DNA of 64,000 nucleotides from Lachnospiraceae bacterium (GCA_030524635.1 JAUNGG010000006.1:1-64000); one strand, 5' to 3'. Counted from the first letter of the stretch, positions 17,969 through 27,521 are shown. Translations and numbers: made by a program. Notes: generated by a model from the letters alone, not told the origin.

Positions 17969-19039
17969 ATGAAGTTTATACATACAGGCGATGTCCACTG
18001 GGGAATGAGCCCTGACTGCGACCGCCCCTGGTCCAGGGAACGTTCCCAGGCCATCAAGGAGACCTTCGAGGAAGTCATCCGCCAGGCGAAGGAACGGGAT
18101 GTGGACTTTCTCTTTATTGCAGGTGATCTGTTTCACCGCCAGCCTCTTGCCAGAGATTTAAAAGAGGTAAATTATCTTTTTTCCACCATCCCGTCGGTCC
18201 ATGTGGTGCTGATTGCAGGCAACCATGACCGCATCCGGATGAATTCTGCCCTGATGAGTTTCACCTGGTGCCCCAATGTGACCTTTCTCATGAGTGAGGA
18301 GATGAGCTCTGCTGTTTTTGAAGAATGCAACACGGAGGTATATGGCTTCAGCTACTATACGCCGGAGATCACCGAGCCCCGGCTCAGTCAGATGGGAATC
18401 ACCGATAATGGGCGGATCCAGATCCTGTTAGCCCACGGCGGCGATAATTCTCATCTTCCCATTGACAAAAACAGCCTTTCCTTATCCCCATTTTCTTATA
18501 TCGCCCTGGGACATATCCACAAGCCCCAGATCGTTCTGGAACGGCGCGCTGCCTACTGCGGTTCCCTGGAACCTCTGGATAAGACAGAGACCGGAGCCCA
18601 CGGCGTTTTTTTCGGAGAGATCAATCCTGTGACCCGTCAGGTGACTGCCCTGGAATTTATTCCCATGTGCCAGTCCCAGTACATTTCTCTGGCTGTCAAT
18701 GTGACTCCCAAGACCACCAATATGGAACTGGCCAGCCGCATTTCCCAGGAGATTCAAAGCAGGGGACTGCAGCACATCTACCGATTTTTTATCCGCGGTA
18801 TGCGGGACCCGGATATTACCTTTGATCTGGATATCTTAGAATCCCGCTTCCGCATCGTGGAGATCAAGGATGACTCGGAGCCGCAGTACGATTTCGCCCA
18901 ACTTTTTGCAGAGCACCCCAGCGATATGATCGGCTTTTTCATCCGCGCTCTTCAAAAGGAGGATATGAGCCCTGTGGAGAAAAAGGCACTGTATTACGGC
19001 ATCAATGCCCTCTTAAAAACAAAGGACGAAAGGAGTTAG
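17969..19039 (+). CDS. YhaO-like DNA-repair metallophosphoesterase (SbcD family)
   Basis: 356 residues from MKFIHTGDVHW; GGAGA lies before this ATG. All calcineurin-like metal motifs are present: GDVHWG, IAGDLFHR, IAGNHDR, LLAHGG and LGHIHKPQ. The C-terminal part (SEPQYDFAQLFAEHPSDMI) is the capping region. In Bacillus YhaO pairs with the ATPase YhaN as an Mre11/Rad50-like complex; the next gene, three bases downstream, is the ATPase. Predicted role: processing of DNA ends or hairpins. Exact nuclease activity is inferred from family. Confidence 0.88.
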   Translation: MKFIHTGDVHWGMSPDCDRPWSRERSQAIKETFEEVIRQAKERDVDFLFIAGDLFHRQPLARDLKEVNYLFSTIPSVHVVLIAGNHDRIRMNSALMSFTWCPNVTFLMSEEMSSAVFEECNTEVYGFSYYTPEITEPRLSQMGITDNGRIQILLAHGGDNSHLPIDKNSLSLSPFSYIALGHIHKPQIVLERRAAYCGSLEPLDKTETGAHGVFFGEINPVTRQVTALEFIPMCQSQYISLAVNVTPKTTNMELASRISQEIQSRGLQHIYRFFIRGMRDPDITFDLDILESRFRIVEIKDDSEPQYDFAQLFAEHPSDMIGFFIRALQKEDMSPVEKKALYYGINALLKTKDERS

Positions 19040-19042
19040 ACC

Positions 19043-20917
19043 ATGAAACTGCTTGATCTGCATATTAACGGCTTCGGAAAGTTCCATGACTGCTCCATGG
19101 AATTTGCAGATGGGTTAAATGTGGTATACGGAAAAAATGAAGCCGGCAAATCCACCCTCCACTCCTTCATCCGCAGCATGCTCTTCGGCATGGAGCGCCA
19201 GAGAGGACGTGCCGCCAGGACGGACCAGTTCAGCAAATACAAGCCCTGGGACTTAAAAAACGGCTATGAAGGCCGCCTCCGCCTGGAGTCGGGCGGACAT
19301 GTCTACCGCATTGAGCGGAACTTCCAGAATGCCCGGGAATTCACCATTGTGGACGAAACCCTGGGCCGGGAGGTAGAGCCCACCAAGGCGCTGATGGATC
19401 AGCTGCTGTGCGGCTTAAGTGAGACGGCATACAATAACACCATCAGCATCGGACAGCTGAAAAGCGCCACTGACAGCGGCATGGTGTCTGAGCTGAAAAA
19501 TTATATTGCCAATATGAACACCTCCGGCAGCATGGCCTTAAACATTACCAAGGCATCTGCCTTTCTGAAATCCCAGCGAAAGGAGCTGGAACGCCAGATG
19601 GTCCCGGAGGCTGCCAGAAGCTACACCACCCTCCTTGGGGATATCCGGAATATTGAGCGGGAGATCTCCACACCAGAATACGAAAACCATCTGACCGAAT
19701 ATCAAACCAGAAAATCCCAGGCGAAACAGGAGCTGGATGCACTCCAGAAAGAAAAGGAGGATCTGCTTCAGAAGATTGCCCGGGGACGCCAGGTCCTGGA
19801 AAATAATAAGTTTACCAATGAAGCCTCCATCCAGGAGTACGAGGAGCACAGCGAAGGCATCTATAACGATTACATCGCTGCCAAAGACTTATGCGAGAAG
19901 AAGTCCCGCACCATCGCCCCGGTGTTAACGCTGGTGCTGGGATTCCTTTCTGCCATGGGAAGCATTGGGCTGGCTGTACTGACTGCAAAGTTCTGGAAGC
20001 CGCTTTTCAACCTGACCACATCCCTGCATTTGAACCGCTATTTTCCCTCCGCCTCGGCGCTGGTGCTGGCCGTTCTTCTGATCGCTGCCGGATGTATCCT
20101 GCTTGCCAAAAACAGCAGCTACCGGAAGGATATGAACTACTGCCAGAAGCTTCTGCAGGAGATCTTCTCCCGCCATCTTGGGGATACCTCCGTCAGCGCC
20201 CAGGCCATGGACGCCTTCCGCGACAGGATGGTGGAGTTCAAGCGCCTGAGCCGTGCGGTACTGTCCTCTGAGGAAGCGGTGGCAAAGCTGACCGAAAAGA
20301 TGGATCTCCTCCGGCAGCAGCAGACCGGCTTCGGCGCTGAGATCGAAAAGCAGCAGAAGCTTCAGTGGGAACTGGAAAAGAAGCTGGAGCATCTGGCAAG
20401 CTGCAAAACCCAGGCAGAAGCGCTGAAGGAGGTTCTGAAGGAAAATGACCGCATCTCCCAGGAGCTGGCCGCCATCGATCTGGCCCAGGAAACGATGACA
20501 GAACTTTCCACCTCCATCCGCGACTCCTTCGGTCTGTATCTGAACAAGGAGGCCTCCGACTTAATCAGCGGCATCACCGGAGGCATCTACACCAGCATGA
20601 GTATCGATGAGAACCTGAATGTGTTTATGAACACGAAAACCAAGCTGGTCCCCATCGACCAGGTCAGCTCCGGCACCATGGATCAGGTCTACCTGGCCCT
20701 TCGTCTGGCTGCCGCCAAGCTGATCCAGACCGGCCCGGAGCGGATGCCGCTGGTGTTCGATGACAGCTTTGTACTTTACGACGATGACCGGCTGAAAACT
20801 GCCTTGAAGTGGCTGGTGTCCGCTTTCGACGGGCAAATCATCATCTTTACCTGCCACCAGCGGGAGGCTCAGATGCTGACGGCCAATCAGATTGATTATC
20901 ATTTGATTTCCATTTAA
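19043..20917 (+). CDS. YhaN/SbcC-like SMC-type ATPase with central membrane segments
   Basis: 624 residues. Walker A is VVYGKNEAGKST (about residues 29-40); the C-terminal lobe has signature QVSSGTMDQVYLALRLA and Walker B MPLVFDDSFVLYDDDR. Two coiled-coil arms (residues about 180-280 and 380-480) flank a hairpin of two hydrophobic segments (VLTLVLGFLSAMGSIGLAVL and ALVLAVLLIAAGCILLA) where Rad50-like proteins carry the zinc hook. It is shorter than Bacillus YhaN. It likely forms a complex with the metallophosphoesterase just upstream, tethered to the membrane. Confidence 0.88.
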   Translation: MKLLDLHINGFGKFHDCSMEFADGLNVVYGKNEAGKSTLHSFIRSMLFGMERQRGRAARTDQFSKYKPWDLKNGYEGRLRLESGGHVYRIERNFQNAREFTIVDETLGREVEPTKALMDQLLCGLSETAYNNTISIGQLKSATDSGMVSELKNYIANMNTSGSMALNITKASAFLKSQRKELERQMVPEAARSYTTLLGDIRNIEREISTPEYENHLTEYQTRKSQAKQELDALQKEKEDLLQKIARGRQVLENNKFTNEASIQEYEEHSEGIYNDYIAAKDLCEKKSRTIAPVLTLVLGFLSAMGSIGLAVLTAKFWKPLFNLTTSLHLNRYFPSASALVLAVLLIAAGCILLAKNSSYRKDMNYCQKLLQEIFSRHLGDTSVSAQAMDAFRDRMVEFKRLSRAVLSSEEAVAKLTEKMDLLRQQQTGFGAEIEKQQKLQWELEKKLEHLASCKTQAEALKEVLKENDRISQELAAIDLAQETMTELSTSIRDSFGLYLNKEASDLISGITGGIYTSMSIDENLNVFMNTKTKLVPIDQVSSGTMDQVYLALRLAAAKLIQTGPERMPLVFDDSFVLYDDDRLKTALKWLVSAFDGQIIIFTCHQREAQMLTANQIDYHLISI

Positions 20918-20969
20918 TTTTGATGTTGATCTCCTTTGATCGAATTAAATTTGGTTTTCTTTTATGAAA

Positions 20970-21036
20970 AAGCCCCGCAGGATTGGGCTGCATGGTCGAT
21001 CAGACCGGCAGATACGCTTATCCTGCGGGGTTTTTA
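20970..21036. terminator. Bidirectional terminator between convergent genes
   Basis: CCCCGCAGGAT pairs with ATCCTGCGGGG, with T runs on both strands. It ends the yhaO-yhaN unit and the convergent coiled-coil gene. Confidence 0.85.
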
Positions 21037-21052
21037 TTCTCTGGTTTTCATC

Positions 21053-22150
21053 TCAGCTTTTCTTTGATTTATAGATGGAAATCGCATCGCTTAAATTGGC
21101 CGCTTCCCCGGCCCGGATCATCCTGGCCAGCTCCGCCAGCTTATCCGGCTGCATGAATTCCTTCCCGATATAGGTCTCATATTGATCCGTAATATCCAGC
21201 GACAGCTCCTTGATCTGCTGCTCCAGCTCATCCGCCCGGGCCTCTGTCCGTTCATAGTCCTGCTGGAGCTGATCGATCTTATCCTTGCTGTTGCTGATGA
21301 TCTCGTCCGAAATAATATTCTGGGTCACCGTATTAAAGGTATTCAGCGCCTCCTGCTTTTTGGAGGTCAGCTCTGCCAGCTCCTGACTGGTCTTGGCAAT
21401 CTCATCATCAAACTTCTCAAGATCATAAATTGCCTCATTCCGGTCCCGGCGAATGGAATTGGTAATGACCCGGATCTTTTTATCATTGGAATGGATCGTG
21501 TCCCGGATCAGCCGTCCCTGCTTAATGGCATCCGGATGTGCCATCTTGGTATGGTTTCCTATGGTCAGATACAATCCGCCGAACAGCACAATATCTGCCA
21601 GATAAATCAGGATCAGCATCCAGCTGTGCCGTGTTTCTGCCGGTATCAGCCAGTAAACGCCGCCGGGAAGCGCTGCAAACAGGATCAGAATGATCAGCAG
21701 CAAAATCCCCATCTCCTTTAATGATCTGGGCATATACAATGCGTAATACCAGGTCTGGCGGCAGAATGAGGGCACGCGGTCCTTCTGGAACAGACTTTTC
21801 ATCTTCAGCCGGAGCTGGCGGTTCTCCTCATGAAGCTCTGCGGTTTCCTCTGCGATCCGCTCCTTCATTCCCTGATTCTTTGCCTTTTCCCTCTTGGCCT
21901 TCGCCCGCTTTAACCGTTCCTGTCCTTTGGCGATCTGCTTATCATAGCTGGCATTGATCTCCTCCCTCCGCTTCTTTACGGTAATGGAGATGGCGTCATC
22001 TACTGCCTTTTGCTCTGCATCCAGCTGCCGCTTGATCTGCTTTGCCTCCAGCTCCAGCTGGCTGCCGTCTTTTTTCATCTGGTTCAGATTTTCAACTGCC
22101 TGTTTTGCTTCTCCCAGAAATGCTGCATGATCCGTAATGGGCTGTGTCAT
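21053..22150 (-). CDS. Coiled-coil membrane protein, unknown function
   Basis: 365 residues from MTQPITDHAAF; AAAGGAGG precedes this ATG, making the 18-codon longer version unlikely. Long coiled coil at residues 10-130 (many Lys/Glu heptads), two membrane helices at about 150-200 (GILLLIILILFAALPGGVYW and WMLILIYLADIVLFGGLYL), and a second coiled coil at 215-330. The termini therefore lie on the same, presumably cytoplasmic, side. I recognise no named family. It is convergent with yhaN, which also has a coil-membrane-coil layout; whether they are related is untested. Confidence 0.8.
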   Translation of the reverse strand: MTQPITDHAAFLGEAKQAVENLNQMKKDGSQLELEAKQIKRQLDAEQKAVDDAISITVKKRREEINASYDKQIAKGQERLKRAKAKREKAKNQGMKERIAEETAELHEENRQLRLKMKSLFQKDRVPSFCRQTWYYALYMPRSLKEMGILLLIILILFAALPGGVYWLIPAETRHSWMLILIYLADIVLFGGLYLTIGNHTKMAHPDAIKQGRLIRDTIHSNDKKIRVITNSIRRDRNEAIYDLEKFDDEIAKTSQELAELTSKKQEALNTFNTVTQNIISDEIISNSKDKIDQLQQDYERTEARADELEQQIKELSLDITDQYETYIGKEFMQPDKLAELARMIRAGEAANLSDAISIYKSKKS

Positions 22151-22425
22151 CCTGCTGTCCTCCTTTGTGTAGCTTAACGATCTGGACTTGTCTCGTTTTC
22201 TCATTGATTAAAATTATATGCTATTTTCCATACAATTACAAGAGGAAGGCTAGACAGCAGAAATTTTGTAATTATGATAGTTACTGTTCAGATAGGTCTG
22301 CGCAGGGTCTGTTCCAGCGAATTGCAGCTTTACTTTCCCTCCAAAATCAGATATACTTAATCTCACTTACCACAAAAGATTTGATTTTCCAATTATCACC
22401 ATTATTATACCAGGAGGTATGCTTC

Positions 22426-22692
22426 ATGTTTCGCATGTGGGGAAAAATATGGAAGGACAATCACCTGATACAGGACACGGTTATCTGCATCACCGACTAC
22501 TCCATGTCCCGGACCCAGATGGTTTTCCAGTCCTTAGAAGATATCTGCTATCAGTTCGATTTAGGACAGCCCATCTGGCTGGAATCGAATATCCGCGCCT
22601 TCCAGCGCCATGACAAGACACGGTTTTCACAGGATAATTTCGTGGAGGGAATCGATTTTGACTACCTGGAGATCCAGGTGATCGAGGAATGA
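22426..22692 (+). CDS. Small conserved-looking protein of unknown function
   Basis: 88 residues from MFRMWGKIW, with AGGAGGT seven bases upstream. Soluble and acidic at the end (DFDYLEIQVIEE). The sequence DTVICITDYSMSRTQMVF suggests a compact alpha/beta fold. The AT-rich stretch before it carries a TATTAT -10-like element, and a strong terminator follows, so it is a monocistronic gene. No family recognised. Confidence 0.8.
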   Translation: MFRMWGKIWKDNHLIQDTVICITDYSMSRTQMVFQSLEDICYQFDLGQPIWLESNIRAFQRHDKTRFSQDNFVEGIDFDYLEIQVIEE

Positions 22693-22711
22693 ATTGCAGC
22701 AATGAAATAAC

Positions 22712-22755
22712 GTCAAGCCGGTCATCGAACCATGACCGGCTTGACTTTTGTTTTT
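22712..22755 (+). terminator. Terminator after the 88-residue gene
   Basis: A 14-bp perfect stem (GTCAAGCCGGTCAT / ATGACCGGCTTGAC) followed by TTTTGTTTTT. Confidence 0.93.
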
Positions 22756-22776
22756 CCCAGTATTTATTCCCAAGCT

Positions 22777-23754
22777 TCATCCCAGATATTCCCGGATAAT
22801 CTCTCCCAGCACCTTGATCTCCTCCGGTTTTAAATCCTTCATCCAGTTTTCACCTGCCGACAGCTCCCCGGAAGACCGAAGGGCTGCCTTATCCGGTCCC
22901 TTAGCCAGCTGCCCGCTTCGTCCGGCCGCAGCCTGCTCCAGACTTTTCCGCAGATGGCTCAGCGCTTCATCCGTTACGATCTTCTCTGAGTCCTCTTCCT
23001 CCGGCTGGCTCTGACTCCGCCGAAGGGAAATGCCGCCGCGAGCTGCTCTTCCAGTCCCAGCTCCATTATCTGTACCGCCCCGACTGCTGTTTCGATCTCC
23101 TGCCAAAGCTGATTTTCCATTGATTCCGCTTAATGCCGCTTCCCGCTTTCTTCCGCGGAGAAGACGAACCGGTTCCTTGGCTGCCGCTGCCTGGCTTGTC
23201 TCCATACCATCCTTCTCATCCTCTAAATCCGGCAGCCGGTCACGTCCCAGACGCTTCCACAGCGTATTTTCCAGGTAATCCTGAATGCAGGTGCTGAGAC
23301 GCTGACGCTTGTCCGCCAGGCCAACGCCGTAATCCACCATAATATTAAACACACCTGCCATCACTCCCATGGAGCTGTACAGCACAATATAATAGGAGTC
23401 ACACCGATACCAATAGGACAAAAATGCCGCAGCGCCACCCAGCAGGAAGCACAGGGCCGTCATCTGATTGGAAAATGCACTCCAGCCCTCCGGTGTCAAC
23501 AGGCCCATTCTGGCCTCAAACATCTGCTTTTCCACAAACACTCTTGTATTGGCCATACCTTGATTCAGCCGATATGTATCCTCTGCCCGCTGCCGCAGCT
23601 CCCGCAGCCACTTGTTCTTCGTCAGCATCATATTCCCAGTTTCTTTAATTAATCGTTTGTAGAGGTTACGCGCTGCCAGCTTACTGATCATACCGATCAG
23701 GCATACGGCAGCCAGAACGTAAATTGCTTTACCTGTCTGTAAAAATTCCAGCAT
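22777..23754 (-). CDS. Membrane protein with charged C-terminal tail, unknown function
   Basis: 325 residues from MLEFLQTGKAI; GGGGAG precedes this ATG. One membrane helix at the N-terminus (AIYVLAAVCLIGMISKLA), then a charged stretch with RELRQRAEDTYRLNQ, two more helices at about 105-150 (MTALCFLLGGAAAFLSYW and IVLYSSMGVMAGVFNIMV), and a long cytoplasmic tail rich in Lys, Arg, Gly and Ser (DRNSSRGGTDNGAGTGRAAR). The final 35 residues (MKDLKPEEIKVLGEIIREYL) look like a folded helix. No family recognised; probably a low-complexity scaffold-like protein. Confidence 0.75.
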   Translation of the reverse strand: MLEFLQTGKAIYVLAAVCLIGMISKLAARNLYKRLIKETGNMMLTKNKWLRELRQRAEDTYRLNQGMANTRVFVEKQMFEARMGLLTPEGWSAFSNQMTALCFLLGGAAAFLSYWYRCDSYYIVLYSSMGVMAGVFNIMVDYGVGLADKRQRLSTCIQDYLENTLWKRLGRDRLPDLEDEKDGMETSQAAAAKEPVRLLRGRKREAALSGINGKSALAGDRNSSRGGTDNGAGTGRAARGGISLRRSQSQPEEEDSEKIVTDEALSHLRKSLEQAAAGRSGQLAKGPDKAALRSSGELSAGENWMKDLKPEEIKVLGEIIREYLG

Positions 23755-23939
23755 AATAGCTCCCCTTTCTTTCCGATGCTTTTTACCCCAGCCCAGCCCC
23801 GGTACCATAAAAGCTGAGCTGTGATGTTTGGTTCTGCACCTGATGGTCTCCATTATAACCACTGGATTTTCATTTGGGAAGATGAGAAAGCCTAGAATCG
23901 TTCGTCAAATTCAGCCTCTAATCGCATGTGAAGGTTCCT

Positions 23940-24638
23940 CTACCCTTCATACCGCTTTACCATCTCCAGCAGCAGATTCACCGAATGCTGGATGGCCTGA
24001 GCCTCAAAAGTCTCATAATCCATATTGGCGCTGTCGTCTGCCTTATCGGAGATCGCCCGGATGATCAGCACCGGGATCTGATTCAGCCACGCCGCCTGGG
24101 CAATGGCAGCCCCCTCCATCTCGGTACAGCTTCCATCAAAAGTCTCGATCAGCCACTGCTTCTTCGCTTTATCGGAAATAAATTGATCTCCGCTGACCAC
24201 TCTGCCGGAATAGGTATGGATATCCGGGTTGACCTGCTTACAGCATTCCTCTGCCAGCTTTCTTAAGGTTTCATCCGCCGGGAAAGAAAAAATGTCCATC
24301 TGGGGGATCTGTCCTGCCGGATACCCAAAGCCGGTGGCATCCATGTCGTGCTGAAGTGCATCGGTAGAAAGCACAATATCCCCGATATTGATCTCCGCCT
24401 TCAGAGAACCTGCGATTCCGGTATTGATCACACCGTCCACATGGTAGCAGTCTGCCAGGATCTGCGTACACAAAGCTGCATTCACTTTGCCGATTCCGGA
24501 ACGAACGACTACCACCGGCTTTCCGTTTAAGCTGCCTTTATAAAAATCCATCCCGGCTCTGGTCTCCACAGAAACCTCTTCCAGATGATCTTTGATCTTC
24601 GCTACCTCCTGATCCATGGCTCCGATAATTCCTAACAT
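23940..24638 (-). CDS. mtnN: 5'-methylthioadenosine/S-adenosylhomocysteine nucleosidase
   Basis: 232 residues from MLGIIGAMDQE with GGAGGT upstream. Hydrolyses MTA and SAH to adenine plus the thioribose, in methionine salvage and SAH detoxification. Seen: GAMDQEVAKIK with the acid Glu11, VVVRSGIGKVNAAL, INTGIAGSLK, the substrate motif CTEMEGAAIAQ and the catalytic Asp in IIRAISDKAD. Length matches the family. Cytoplasmic, apparently single-gene unit. Confidence 0.96.
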   Translation of the reverse strand: MLGIIGAMDQEVAKIKDHLEEVSVETRAGMDFYKGSLNGKPVVVVRSGIGKVNAALCTQILADCYHVDGVINTGIAGSLKAEINIGDIVLSTDALQHDMDATGFGYPAGQIPQMDIFSFPADETLRKLAEECCKQVNPDIHTYSGRVVSGDQFISDKAKKQWLIETFDGSCTEMEGAAIAQAAWLNQIPVLIIRAISDKADDSANMDYETFEAQAIQHSVNLLLEMVKRYEG

Positions 24639-24694
24639 AAATAACCTCCTGTTTGTTTTCACATTAATCTCAAATCTCCTCCATTATAAAGGTC

Positions 24695-24722
24695 TTGACA
24701 ATCTTTTTCAATCCATTATACT
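24695..24722 (+). promoter_or_regulatory. Sigma-A promoter for the TSCPD protein gene
   Basis: TTGACA (24695-24700), 16-base spacer, TATACT (24717-24722), about 90 bases before the start codon. Confidence 0.7.
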
Positions 24723-24811
24723 GGATTCATGACGGCATTACCGGAATAAAAACAGAATACAGCTACTATTTCATGTTTTTCATTCATACATAAAAGAAGG
24801 AGGAATTGATT

Positions 24812-25057
24812 ATGGATTATAAAACGCAAGGCGTCTGTTCCAGAGCCATTCACTTTGATGTAAAAGATAATAAGCTGACCAATGTGCAGTTCTTAGGCGG
24901 CTGCTCCGGCAATACCCAGGGCGTTGCCCGTCTGATCGAGGGGATGGATATCGACGATGCCATCGCACGTCTGGAAGGCATTCACTGCGGCCCCCGTCCT
25001 ACATCTTGCCCGGACCAGCTGGCAAGAGCATTGAAGCAGTATAAGGCCAGCTTATAA
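24812..25057 (+). CDS. TSCPD domain protein (TIGR03905 type)
   Basis: 81 residues from MDYKTQGVCS, with AAGGAGG eight bases before the ATG. The family signature is clear: GGCSGNTQGVARLIEGM and the Cys cluster IHCGPRPTSCPDQLARAL. The TSCPD domain also occurs at the C-terminus of some ribonucleotide reductases and is named after its Thr-Ser-Cys-Pro-Asp motif (here TSCPD is literal). Stand-alone members are uncharacterised; conserved Cys suggest metal binding or redox. Confidence 0.92.
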   Translation: MDYKTQGVCSRAIHFDVKDNKLTNVQFLGGCSGNTQGVARLIEGMDIDDAIARLEGIHCGPRPTSCPDQLARALKQYKASL

Positions 25058-25138
25058 AAGCGAAAAGAGAAGGGTACGGATACAAAATCGACAGGTGAAG
25101 AACACAAAAAGGGATGCGGCAGCGCTCCATCAGGAACG

Positions 25139-25906
25139 TTACCCCATCCCCTTCTTGTTTATGTACTGCAAAATTCCCATGGCTACCGTCCAGGCGATCT
25201 TATCCTGATACTCGTCTGTCTCCAGCCTTCTGGCTTCCTCCGGATTGGACAGAAAACCTGCCTCCACGATCAGGGAAACCGGCTTGGAGTGGGACAATAG
25301 ATAATAGCTTCCATTGGCCTTCGCCTGCCGGCGGTTTCCTTCTCCCAGGCAGTAATCAAACCGCTTCTGCATCAGCTGGGCAAATTCCCTGCCCTCCTCC
25401 GAGTGCTGGTAATAAAACACCTGTGCACCGGAAATCTCCGGCTGATGATAGCTGTTCTGATGAATGCTGACCATCACATCCGGCTTCGCTTCATTGATGA
25501 TCTGGACCCTTCGCCGCATATCCGCAGACTTCTTATTGGAATCGGATGCATCATACAATCCTTCATCCTTATCCCGAGTTAGAATAACCTGTACATCATT
25601 CAGCTCCAGATACCGTTTCAGCTTCTGTACGATCTTTAAATTAATGTCCTTCTCAAGCTGCCCGTCCACGCCCACCTTTCCAGGATCGAAACCACCATGT
25701 CCGGCGTCCAAGATGATCAATGGACGGTCAGATAAGTCCCCCTCCTGTCCCTGGCCAAAGCTTCGGCTGGCAGTTGCCGCTTCCCTGCGCCATGTAAACA
25801 CGTTCCCGCCTGTTTCCTGCACCAGATCGCCTGCATGAAGGGATATTGCCGACACCGCTGCCAAAAGAACGATCCCAAGCACACAATTCCAAAATGCGTT
25901 CTTCAT
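25139..25906 (-). CDS. cwlD: N-acetylmuramoyl-L-alanine amidase, CwlD-like
   Basis: 255 residues. N-terminal hydrophobic segment (FWNCVLGIVLLAAVSAISL) serves as signal peptide or anchor. The Amidase_3 domain has zinc ligands His in LDAGHGGFDPG, Glu in QLEKDINLK and His in VSIHQNSYH, with the catalytic Glu in IVEAGFLSNPEEA. In spore formers CwlD starts muramic-delta-lactam formation in the spore cortex; length and single-domain layout fit. It could instead be a vegetative amidase of the same fold. The Arg/Glu-rich stretch after the anchor is unusual but harmless. Confidence 0.85.
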   Translation of the reverse strand: MKNAFWNCVLGIVLLAAVSAISLHAGDLVQETGGNVFTWRREAATASRSFGQGQEGDLSDRPLIILDAGHGGFDPGKVGVDGQLEKDINLKIVQKLKRYLELNDVQVILTRDKDEGLYDASDSNKKSADMRRRVQIINEAKPDVMVSIHQNSYHQPEISGAQVFYYQHSEEGREFAQLMQKRFDYCLGEGNRRQAKANGSYYLLSHSKPVSLIVEAGFLSNPEEARRLETDEYQDKIAWTVAMGILQYINKKGMG

Positions 25907-25986
25907 TCTTTACCGCCTGCGTTCTTCCGTTCAATATATGTTTGTGTCCTTGATTCTATTCATATTGGCAATTTTATTTGATGCTC

Positions 25987-27453
25987 TTACTCCCATTTTA
26001 AAACATTGTAATCAGTAACCGCTTCCTCCAGAATATACTCCAGATATTCCGCCTGTGCTGTATTGGCTGCATAATCCGACCACAGCTCATACTCCGGACT
26101 CTCCTGAATCTGCCGCGCGATCTCCACGGCACGGCCCCAGTAGTAATAGCAGTTGGCCTTGGCATATACCTCAGACATCCGTCCCATCTGGGTATCCGAA
26201 AAGCCAAGATCCGTCATCTTGATCAGCTGATCATGGGCCTGATTATAAAAGACCCGCTCCAAAAATGGAACCCGGTACTGTGAAAACTCCAGCAAATTAA
26301 TATCTGTCTGGCCAGATGCTTTCGCCCAGGTATCCATATCCAGAATCTGGGTGTGATACTGGAACTTTCCATCATCCTGGAAGTACAAAACGCCATACTG
26401 GCAGGGAGGTGTCGCCAGAGAGCTGGTGACCATCTCATAGATTCCGCTTTCACCGCCCCATTCCGTATCACTGTTGGCATAATGCTGCACATGGAGATGG
26501 CCGCTGAGATATAAGGTTGCTCCCCATCCTACCAGCATTTCGATCAGCCGTTCGCTGTGCTCGATGGTACAGTCGTCCTCGTAGATCTGGCTTTCATCCA
26601 GCAGATTATGATGGCTTACCGGAAGCAGCATCACCTCAGCCTCGCTGGCGGCATCCAGCTGCTCCTCGATCCATTCATACGTTTCCGTGTCGATCATTCC
26701 CCCAACCAGATTTCCATCCTGATACTGGCAGCTGTCCAGCATCAATCCCCATACTGTATCGCTGATGGGGTATACATAGCTTAAGGATTCCGGATCCCGG
26801 CTGATGGCTTCATCATATCCAAAATCCCGGTAAATCTGGTAAAACTGCTCCGGTGTGGTGATCTCTGCCGGAACCCGTCTTCCCTCGATATAGCTGGATG
26901 CCCCGATATTATTAATATCATGATTTCCCGGGATCACCAGCACCGGGATCCCATGATCCTCGATCCGCTTCAGATACTGTGCAAACTCCTGATGGCTTTT
27001 CAGCTCCCCGTTCAGCGTAAGATCACCGCTTAAGATTAGCACATCTGGCTTCTCCTGGATCACCTCCTGGGTAAAGGCTTCCGTGATCTCCCAAATGTAG
27101 TTGGTAACCTTGCCGTCCCCATGCTCTACCATCTGGATGAAGCCGCTTCCCTTGTCCGTAAGCTCTTCTGACAGATAATGCATGTCTGTGGCAATCAGGA
27201 TCTTCAATCCCGGCACCACCTCCATCGCTTCCGAGGTTTCCGAATCTGGAAATGGATCTATGATCTCTTCGATCGGTTCGGTAGGCTTGGTTTCCCCTGA
27301 CTCTGCGGTGGGCTTTTCCTGAGACTCCTCCGGCGGCACAGGTGAAGATGAATCCCCAGTCCCTCTCCGGGCGCAGCCGGAAGCTGCCAGACACAAAGCC
27401 AACCCGATACTGCATATCCGCCTCCAGACCTTTTTGTTGTTTCTATCTTTCAT
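25987..27453 (-). CDS. Metallophosphoesterase lipoprotein
   Basis: 488 residues from MKDRNNKKV. A lipoprotein signal ends in LAASGC, followed by a Pro/Glu/Ser linker (residues 25-60). The calcineurin-like domain shows IATDMHYLS, LILSGDLTLNGE, VIPGNHDIN, LPVSHHNL and YLSGHLHVQHY. The C-terminal 120 residues are helical and rich in Tyr/Trp. It should sit on the outer face of the membrane. The substrate is unknown: phosphodiesters or phosphoproteins of the envelope are possible. It is on the same strand as cwlD and the GH18 gene. Confidence 0.9.
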   Translation of the reverse strand: MKDRNNKKVWRRICSIGLALCLAASGCARRGTGDSSSPVPPEESQEKPTAESGETKPTEPIEEIIDPFPDSETSEAMEVVPGLKILIATDMHYLSEELTDKGSGFIQMVEHGDGKVTNYIWEITEAFTQEVIQEKPDVLILSGDLTLNGELKSHQEFAQYLKRIEDHGIPVLVIPGNHDINNIGASSYIEGRRVPAEITTPEQFYQIYRDFGYDEAISRDPESLSYVYPISDTVWGLMLDSCQYQDGNLVGGMIDTETYEWIEEQLDAASEAEVMLLPVSHHNLLDESQIYEDDCTIEHSERLIEMLVGWGATLYLSGHLHVQHYANSDTEWGGESGIYEMVTSSLATPPCQYGVLYFQDDGKFQYHTQILDMDTWAKASGQTDINLLEFSQYRVPFLERVFYNQAHDQLIKMTDLGFSDTQMGRMSEVYAKANCYYYWGRAVEIARQIQESPEYELWSDYAANTAQAEYLEYILEEAVTDYNVLKWE

Positions 27454-27521
27454 GAAATGCATTCCTCCTGCTGACTTATTCTGACCTATTCATTTCTCTT
27501 CACAACTTCTCAGATACTGGC

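Noticed and set aside
22279-22315. GTTACTGTTCAG followed by AGGTCTGCGCAGGG, like the left arm of the dispersed repeat
   Set aside because: Only the left half resembles the repeat and no right arm follows; kept out of the family.
25100-25150. Possible terminator at AAGGGATG ... CATCCCCTT between the TSCPD and CwlD genes
   Set aside because: Long loop and overlap with the cwlD stop codon; weak.
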